From: Candidatus Aenigmatarchaeota archaeon
Lineage (GTDB): Archaea > Aenigmatarchaeota > Aenigmatarchaeia > PWEA01
Direction of reading: 5' to 3'
Length of the DNA stretch: 12,958 bases
NCBI GenBank assembly: GCA_003550625.1
Contig: PUKU01000012.1
Span: 1-12,958, forward strand
Part shown: positions 6,023-11,108 of the stretch, piece after piece
Numbering within the stretch: position 1 is the first letter of the stretch
How the letters are laid out: the number at the start of each line of letters is the position of its first letter
The notes under the pieces: model-generated
Databases searched by the model: none
Seen by the model: the letters and a program-made list of their open reading frames with translations, nothing else
What the model was told of the DNA's origin: nothing
Program-made: the position numbers and the translations under genes

Positions 6023-6850
6023 TCAGGTCCGTGGTTCTATATACCTACCTATTCCCTTCTTTTTTAATCTGTAACCGTAGAGTAGACCTATTGCTAGACC
6101 GGCTAGATGTGCAGAGTTGGCTATAGGACCCCCTCTTGGTAGAAAAAACAGGTCCCAAAGTGCAAACACGACAAGGACGTGTCTTATCTTGAGGGGTATA
6201 GGAAAAAGTAGCATCACAACCCTTATCTCCGGTGCTACTATTGCAAGTGTAGCAAAGACACCGAATATTGCACCGGAAGCGCCAACTGCAGGCAGAAAGG
6301 TTCCGGTAACATATGAAAAAAGCGTGAAACCAATATTTCCGACTATTCCTGCTATTAAAAATATTTCCAAAAATTTCTTACTTCCTGTTCTTCTCTCAAG
6401 TTCTCCACCAAAGAAGAAAAGCACAAGCATATTTACAAATAGATGCCATGCATTGCCGTGAAGAAACATCGATGTAAAAACGGTCCACGGCCTCTGTAGT
6501 ATCTCCCCTATCTCAGGTGCGAGATAGAAAAACTCTGTGAATCCAGGTAAAATACTCTGTACTATGAACACTACGAAACATGCAAATATGAGAAAAAGGT
6601 ATACATTGCCGAATATAGCATTGAAAAACCTTCCTATCTGACCCTGTGGAGAAGGTCCTTTGTTAGGACTCCTGGCCTGGAAAGGTTCGTAGATCACCTT
6701 AACATCATCTTTTATTTTTTCCTCATACTCACCAAGCCCGACACATTCGTGGTTCTCTGGTAACCTATCCTCAGAACAAAAAACATCACCACAGAACTTA
6801 CATTTGAAGGGTATACCTGCTTCCTCCCCACAGTAGCTACACTCAGCCAT
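6023..6850 (-). CDS. AN1 zinc finger-rhomboid intramembrane protease fusion
   Basis: This 275-residue membrane protein joins an N-terminal AN1-type zinc finger to a rhomboid serine protease. The finger (4-36) shows C4-x2-C7, C17-x2-C20, C25 and H34-x-C36; the usual His at the C-x-x-H position is Asp (D28 in FCSEDRLPENHEC). A polar linker (about 37-80) leads to a first membrane span (about 83-101). The rhomboid core then has HGNAWHLFVN (131-140; H136 and N140 match the oxyanion-side residues), VGASGAIFG with the nucleophile S192, and NSAHLAG with the catalytic H248. About six spans are visible. It should cleave membrane substrates within the bilayer; the substrate is unknown. AN1-rhomboid fusions occur in other archaea. 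No ribosome site precedes the ATG, which lies 36 nt after the fttA stop, so the mRNA may be leaderless. Confidence 0.92.
   Translation of the reverse strand: MAECSYCGEEAGIPFKCKFCGDVFCSEDRLPENHECVGLGEYEEKIKDDVKVIYEPFQARSPNKGPSPQGQIGRFFNAIFGNVYLFLIFACFVVFIVQSILPGFTEFFYLAPEIGEILQRPWTVFTSMFLHGNAWHLFVNMLVLFFFGGELERRTGSKKFLEIFLIAGIVGNIGFTLFSYVTGTFLPAVGASGAIFGVFATLAIVAPEIRVVMLLFPIPLKIRHVLVVFALWDLFFLPRGGPIANSAHLAGLAIGLLYGYRLKKKGIGRYIEPRT
6060..6065 (+). terminator. Possible T-tract terminator for sepF
   Basis: Six T residues (with a pyrimidine-rich run before them) lie about 52 nt past the sepF stop, inside the 3' end of the rhomboid gene, where they encode its C-terminal lysines in antisense. If used, the sepF mRNA ends would overlap the rhomboid mRNA. 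Weak evidence. Confidence 0.3.
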
Positions 6851-6869
6851 AACAAGATATTTGTTTTTG

Positions 6870-6883
6870 AGATTAAAAAAAAG
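6870..6883 (-). promoter_or_regulatory. Possible TATA element for the rhomboid gene
   Basis: On the minus strand the gap after fttA reads CTTTTTTTTAATCT. Its TTTTAAT part is centred about 25 nt before the rhomboid ATG, which would put the start of transcription at the ATG itself (leaderless). The absence of a Shine-Dalgarno fits this. It overlaps the fttA terminator tract, so the evidence is weak. Confidence 0.3.
6875..6882 (-). terminator. T8 tract ending fttA
   Basis: Eight T residues on the minus strand begin 4 nt after the fttA stop. This is the clearest U-tract terminator in the right block, and it directly follows the gene for the termination nuclease itself. Confidence 0.5.
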
Positions 6884-6886
6884 CGG

Positions 6887-8767
6887 CTACTTCAAACGCG
6901 TAGTCTCGAGGTTTTTTATGGGTATGGTCTCCCTGTTGAATATGTTATGCAGAGTCCTTGCCAGCTGTATACAACTATTTTCATCGCCATGTACTGTAAG
7001 TATCTTGTTGGGTTTACTTTTGAGTGAGTTAACAAAGTTTATGAGCTGGTTTCTGTCAGAATGTCCCGAGAGACCGTCAACCGTTTCAACGTCCATGTTT
7101 AACTCAACAACCTTTCTCTTTCCGTCCTTTTTTACTGGAATTTCATCCCAGCCCTTCTGTATCCTTCTACCCATGGTTCCCTCGGCCTGATAACCAACGA
7201 ATATCAGTGTGTTCTCATCATCAGGAGCAAACTCTTTGAGATACTCCATCACAGGTCCCCCTGTAAGCATGCCAGAAGTCGACATCACAATTGCAGGGTC
7301 AGGTGAGTTTATTATCTCATTTCTTTCGTCTCTGGACCCAACTCTATGGAATATATCAGATGTAAATGGATTATGGTCCTTGTGGAATATCTGATGCTGA
7401 AGTTTCTCGTTCAAGTCCTCTGGATATGTAGTATGTATTGCCGTTGCATCCCACATCATACCTTCAAGATAAACAGGAACATCCAACCCATTTTCCCTGC
7501 TTGCCTCGTCCAGTATACACATTATATCCTGTGCTCTTCCTACTGCAAAGGAAGGTATCAGGACCTTGCCGCCTCTATCTATAGTTTTTTTGACATATTT
7601 CAGCAGATTTTTTTCTGCGTCCTTCCGCGAAGGCTGGGTTGCATCATTTTCACCGTACGTAGACTCCGTAACAAGTGTCTCTATACGCTGGAACTTGGTA
7701 GAAGCCTTGTTAAAGAGCTTTGATTCACCGAAGTTGTAGTCTCCTGTGTATACAAGGTTGTGATCTCCCTCGCCTACATGGAAATGTGCAAGGGCAGAAC
7801 CAAGAATATGACCCGCGTTCTGGAAGGTAAGTCCGACATCAGGTGTTATATCACACACCTGATCGTACTCCATGGCAATCGAATGTTTCACTGCTTTCTC
7901 TATAGACTGTGAGGAGTAAGGTACCTCATTACCTTCCCTCTTTGCAACATCCAGGTAGTCGAGGCACAGAAGAACCATGAGATCTCTTGCAGCAAATGTA
8001 AGATAAAGCGGTCCTTCGTATCCATATTCGTAGAGATATGGAACGAAACCTATATGGTCCAGGTGTGGATGTGAAACAACCACTGCGTCAAGTGACTTTA
8101 TCTCTCCCTCTGGGATCTGTAGGTATGGATATTCGTGTTTGTTACCTGGCTTTATACCACAGTCTATCATTATCCTCGAGTCGGGTGTCTGCAACACAAA
8201 GGAACTTCTGCCAACCTCCCTGCAACCACCCAGGCACGATAGCCTCGCCCAGTCAACTTCCTCTACCTCTTTGGAGTGTATTCTCTCACCTATGTCGTTG
8301 AGGAAGTCCTTTCTCCACTCGGACTCCTGATAAAGTACCTTTCTAACGGTATCGACTATATCGGAAGATATCGCAGGAGCTATCTTTACCTGGGGCTTCC
8401 ACATGGTCTCCTTCTTTATTTTATCGAGTGTTGTTCCTCTTTTACCAATAACTAGTCCTGGTTTAAGTGCCTCTATTATAACCTTGCCGAATCCCGGTTG
8501 AAATGTTATTTCTTCTATTCCTGCTTCCTCGGGAACATTCTCTTCTATAATTTTCTTTGCTTCTTCAAGATCCTTCCTTATAGAAGGATCTGGTCTGAGT
8601 TCTATTCTCTTCTTGAGCTTCTTGACTATCTTCTTTATGAAACTGCCATCGCTCTTGAACATGTCCTTGTTCTTCGTGTATAGAACTATGTCACTTCCTT
8701 CAAAACATACCTCCGAGATCATTGAGTCACTCGGAAGGTCCTTTTTTACCTGTTCAATAATTTCCAT
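6887..8767 (-). CDS. fttA: Transcription termination nuclease FttA (aCPSF1)
   Basis: This is the archaeal CPSF73-like ribonuclease that cleaves nascent RNA behind RNA polymerase and triggers termination. At 626 residues it is full length. Order of parts: two N-terminal KH domains (about 1-75 and 76-145, the second with GLVIGKRG at 104-111), a metallo-beta-lactamase domain and an inserted beta-CASP domain. Metal-site motifs are HPHLDH (233-238), H320 (AGHILGSA), D343 (TGDYN), H569 (LSGHSD) and H593 (VHGDE). Beta-CASP landmarks include TESTYG (367-372), PSFAVGRAQD (405-414), MSTSGMLTGGP (495-505) and EGTMGRRIQKGW (529-540). The second residue of the HxHxDH motif is Pro where Ala is common. The ATG at 8767 has a GGTG site five bases upstream. 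It follows psmB by 44 nt, so co-transcription is likely. Confidence 0.96.
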   Translation of the reverse strand: MEIIEQVKKDLPSDSMISEVCFEGSDIVLYTKNKDMFKSDGSFIKKIVKKLKKRIELRPDPSIRKDLEEAKKIIEENVPEEAGIEEITFQPGFGKVIIEALKPGLVIGKRGTTLDKIKKETMWKPQVKIAPAISSDIVDTVRKVLYQESEWRKDFLNDIGERIHSKEVEEVDWARLSCLGGCREVGRSSFVLQTPDSRIMIDCGIKPGNKHEYPYLQIPEGEIKSLDAVVVSHPHLDHIGFVPYLYEYGYEGPLYLTFAARDLMVLLCLDYLDVAKREGNEVPYSSQSIEKAVKHSIAMEYDQVCDITPDVGLTFQNAGHILGSALAHFHVGEGDHNLVYTGDYNFGESKLFNKASTKFQRIETLVTESTYGENDATQPSRKDAEKNLLKYVKKTIDRGGKVLIPSFAVGRAQDIMCILDEASRENGLDVPVYLEGMMWDATAIHTTYPEDLNEKLQHQIFHKDHNPFTSDIFHRVGSRDERNEIINSPDPAIVMSTSGMLTGGPVMEYLKEFAPDDENTLIFVGYQAEGTMGRRIQKGWDEIPVKKDGKRKVVELNMDVETVDGLSGHSDRNQLINFVNSLKSKPNKILTVHGDENSCIQLARTLHNIFNRETIPIKNLETTRLK

Positions 8768-8811
8768 CTAAACACCATAGAAAATATTACGAAAGTAGAA
8801 AACCTCTGACA

Positions 8812-9465
8812 TTACTTCACAAGATACTCCTCTACCTCTCCGTCATCCATAACGTGACATCCATTTTCGTCTATAACCATCACCGAAAAGCCATTCCCTG
8901 ATGCTATATCCCTCTCGGATGCGCTGTTTATCGATCTCAGAGCCAGACTAACTGCAGCATCCCTATCCATTCCATCGTCAAATCCATCCTCAAGTAGACC
9001 GTATGCAACCTGTGAGCCAGATCCGGTGGCGTAGTATGGATCCTCGCCCAGTACACCCCCTGCTGGATCCAGCTGATATATTTCAGCCTCTCCTTTCTCG
9101 TGGTTGTATCCTCCTAGTATAAAAAGTCCCAGGTACGGCATCATCTTGGAACCCTGTAGTATATTTGCCATGAGGCTCGCGACTGCCTTGGGAGACATCT
9201 TCCTGTCCTTCCTGTACTTGAAAAGATTTGTCTCGGCCTTCATATACTTAACCATAGTCTGTATATCTCCAACAGAACCAGCGGTGGTTATCCCTATTCC
9301 TCCATCGACCTCATACACCTTCTTGGCATTTTTACTTGAAACCTGATAGCCCATGGAAGCTCTCTTTTCGGTTGCTAACACAAGTCCACCATCGAACTTC
9401 AAACCTACGGTTGTGGTTCCTGTCTTAACTGTATCTTCGCCGTTACTTTCTCCCATATTATGCAT
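8812..9465 (-). CDS. psmB: 20S proteasome beta subunit precursor
   Basis: This is the catalytic beta subunit of the 20S proteasome, an N-terminal-threonine protease made as a precursor that self-cleaves. From the ATG at 9465 it has 217 residues with a 16-residue propeptide (MHNMGESNGEDTVKTG); cleavage at G/T leaves TTTVGLKFDGG. In mature numbering T1 and K33 (SKNAKK) are present, but position 17 is Glu (VLATEKRAS) where most family members have Asp. The C-terminal half has YATGSGSQVAYG and SERDIASGNGFSV, the usual Ser129/Asp166 region. I prefer 9465 because GGAGGG lies seven bases upstream and the predicted transcription start (about 9496) excludes the in-frame ATG at 9498. ATG 9456 is also possible. 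proS lies upstream and fttA downstream, the same order I recall in methanogens (MJ1238-MJ1237-MJ1236). Confidence 0.95.
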   Translation of the reverse strand: MHNMGESNGEDTVKTGTTTVGLKFDGGLVLATEKRASMGYQVSSKNAKKVYEVDGGIGITTAGSVGDIQTMVKYMKAETNLFKYRKDRKMSPKAVASLMANILQGSKMMPYLGLFILGGYNHEKGEAEIYQLDPAGGVLGEDPYYATGSGSQVAYGLLEDGFDDGMDRDAAVSLALRSINSASERDIASGNGFSVMVIDENGCHVMDDGEVEEYLVK

Positions 9466-9472
9466 AAAATAA

Positions 9473-9478
9473 CCCTCC
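9473..9478 (-). promoter_or_regulatory. Ribosome binding site deciding the psmB start
   Basis: GGAGGG on the minus strand, seven bases before the ATG at 9465. It falls inside the longer reading frame that begins at 9498, so it argues that the longer start is not the one used. Confidence 0.6.
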
Positions 9479-9518
9479 GGATAATCCAGAAGAATCATAC
9501 TTGGTTTTATCTCAAAAG

Positions 9519-9526
9519 TATTTAAA
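9519..9526 (-). promoter_or_regulatory. TATA box for psmB
   Basis: TTTAAATA on the minus strand, just past the proS stop, matches the archaeal TATA consensus. A start about 26 nt downstream falls near 9496, giving a leader of about 30 nt to the ATG at 9465. It suggests psmB-fttA is transcribed separately from proS. Confidence 0.55.
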
Positions 9527-9534
9527 GTTTATCC

Positions 9535-10977
9535 TTAGTATGATTTTGCAAAATTTACCCAGTGTTTCGCCTTGTCGCCACATCTGATACATTTCTCCCC
9601 ATCGGGCTCGTCGTACATGAAGGGTATGTTGGTTATCTTAGCCGAGGTATCGTCCTTTACAATCTCTTCGCATATCTTTTTTCCACACCACGGAGCCTTT
9701 ACAAATCCACCGTTTTCTTCTACTATACTGACCAGATCATCGTAGTCTCTTACCTCCTGTGTCCCTTCCTCGAGAAGCTCAGTTGCCCTTTTGAATAGAC
9801 TTTTCTGCATATTGTTAAGCTCCTCCTCTACGGTTTCTTCTACGTTTTCGACGCTGACCATCTTCTTTTCTCCGGTGTCTCTTCTAACTATGGTCACCTG
9901 GTCCTCCTCTGCTTCAGAGGGACCTATCTCTATTCGTATAGGAACTCCCTTCACTTCCCACTCATTAAACTTCCGTCCTGGGGTCTTATTTTCTCTGTCG
10001 TCCATCTTACATCTTTCCAGTGAACCGTGGACTTTCTCTGCGACCTCCATGACTGCTTTCCTTTCGTCCTTGCTATGGTATATCGGGACTATCACCGACC
10101 TTGTCGGTGCTACCTTGGGCGGAACAACAAGTCCTCGGTCGTCCGAGTGCATCATAATCATTGTACCGATCTGACGGGTGCTGAAACCGAATGTAGACTG
10201 TCTAACATACTTCTCCTCGCCGTCCTCGTCTGTATAGGTTATATCAAAATCCTTTGCAAAGTTGGTTCCGTCGTTATGGTAAGTTGGACCCTGTATTGCC
10301 TTTCCATCGGGCAGAAGGTGCTCCAGTGAATAGGTATCCACTGCCCCGGAAAACTTCTCCTTCTCTGTTTTTCTGCCCCTCACACATGGTATAGCAAGGT
10401 AGTCCTCACATACCTCCTGGTATGCATCCAGAACCCTCTCCTTGTCCTCGAGAACACCATCGTCTGTTGCATAGGCACAGTGTCCTTCCTGCCACAGAAA
10501 CTCTCTTGTCCTTAGGAAAGGTGTTGCATGTTTAAACTCCCATCTAACAACGTTGTTCCACTGGTTTATCTTCAGTGGCAGATCTCTCCAGGACCTTACC
10601 CAGTCCTTGTATGAATCGTACATTATTGCCTCGGAGGTCGGCCTTATAGCAAGCCTTTCGTCCAGGTCGGAACTCCCAGCCCTCGTAACCCATGCTACCT
10701 CTGGGGTAAAACCTTCGAAGTGCTCGGCCTCCTTTTCAAGGAGTTTTTCGGGTATAAAAAGAGGGAAATAAGCGTTCTCGATGCCGATATCGTGGAAACG
10801 TCTATCTATCTCTTTGCGGACCTTTTCCCAAATAGAATAGGAACGGGGTTTGAATACTATGCAGCCACCGACCGAACTGTAGTCCGCAAGACCCGATTTG
10901 ATCACTACCTCTCTGTACCACTCTGCGGGGTCCTCCTCCTTTTTAGTAGTTATGCCAAGTTCTTCAGACACTGTCAA
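9535..10977 (-). CDS. proS: Prolyl-tRNA synthetase, archaeal/eukaryotic type
   Basis: This class II enzyme charges tRNA-Pro with proline. At 480 residues it is the compact archaeal type without the bacterial editing insertion. Landmarks are IRPTSEAIM (111-119), RWEFKH (145-150, motif 2), FLRTREFLWQEGH (154-166, the proline-site TxE loop), GFSTRQIGTMIMMHSDDRGL with VVPPKVAP (264-291, motif 3 region) and an anticodon-binding domain (about 295-400). The C-terminal zinc domain has C431, C436, C463 and C466, and the chain ends in Tyr, as is typical. The start codon is TTG at 10977 or GTG at 10971; both fit a TATA box at 11010-11018, and neither has a strong ribosome site. psmB follows after a 69-nt gap. 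The 131-nt upstream gap shows inverted repeats that may structure a longer leader. Confidence 0.95.
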   Translation of the reverse strand: MTVSEELGITTKKEEDPAEWYREVVIKSGLADYSSVGGCIVFKPRSYSIWEKVRKEIDRRFHDIGIENAYFPLFIPEKLLEKEAEHFEGFTPEVAWVTRAGSSDLDERLAIRPTSEAIMYDSYKDWVRSWRDLPLKINQWNNVVRWEFKHATPFLRTREFLWQEGHCAYATDDGVLEDKERVLDAYQEVCEDYLAIPCVRGRKTEKEKFSGAVDTYSLEHLLPDGKAIQGPTYHNDGTNFAKDFDITYTDEDGEEKYVRQSTFGFSTRQIGTMIMMHSDDRGLVVPPKVAPTRSVIVPIYHSKDERKAVMEVAEKVHGSLERCKMDDRENKTPGRKFNEWEVKGVPIRIEIGPSEAEEDQVTIVRRDTGEKKMVSVENVEETVEEELNNMQKSLFKRATELLEEGTQEVRDYDDLVSIVEENGGFVKAPWCGKKICEEIVKDDTSAKITNIPFMYDEPDGEKCIRCGDKAKHWVNFAKSY

Positions 10978-11108
10978 CCGACCAACAGGATACTATTTGA
11001 ACTATTCTGATTTAAAAGAAAGGTCTTCTTTCTAACTTCGGAGTGGAACGTATCCACCTACCATGGAAATCACTAAGCATATCCTGTGTCCTGAAACTTA
11101 TAAATCTT
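10978..11108 (-). promoter_or_regulatory. proS upstream region with two TATA-like sites and inverted repeats
   Basis: This is the longest intergenic gap in the window. On the minus strand it holds a distal TATA-like TTTATAAG (11105-11098), right at the UPF0182 stop, and a proximal CTTTTAAAT (11018-11010). Three inverted repeats lie between them or flank them: GTGGA/TCCAC with a 5-nt loop (11043-11057), AAAGAA/TTCTTT with a 5-nt loop (11015-11031), and an 8-nt pair ACAGGATA/TATCCTGT whose arms (10985-10992 and 11080-11087) enclose the others. No open frame longer than about 10 codons with family resemblance is present. I see no tRNA-like fold. Confidence 0.45.
11010..11018 (-). promoter_or_regulatory. 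Proximal TATA box for proS
   Basis: CTTTTAAAT on the minus strand. A start about 26 nt downstream falls near 10988, about 11 nt before the TTG codon at 10977. The short leader explains the lack of a strong ribosome site. Confidence 0.5.

Noticed and set aside
7346..7723. A 125-codon + strand frame inside fttA
   Set aside because: It lies opposite conserved FttA motifs and has no recognisable domain.
9466..9498. Longer PsmB start at 9498
   Set aside because: The GGAGGG ribosome site lies inside this extension and the predicted transcription start is at about 9496, so the shorter start is favoured.
11009..11064. Possible tRNA or small ncRNA in the proS upstream gap
   Set aside because: The hairpins do not form a cloverleaf, and no T-loop or CCA-like end is visible; kept only as a possible leader.
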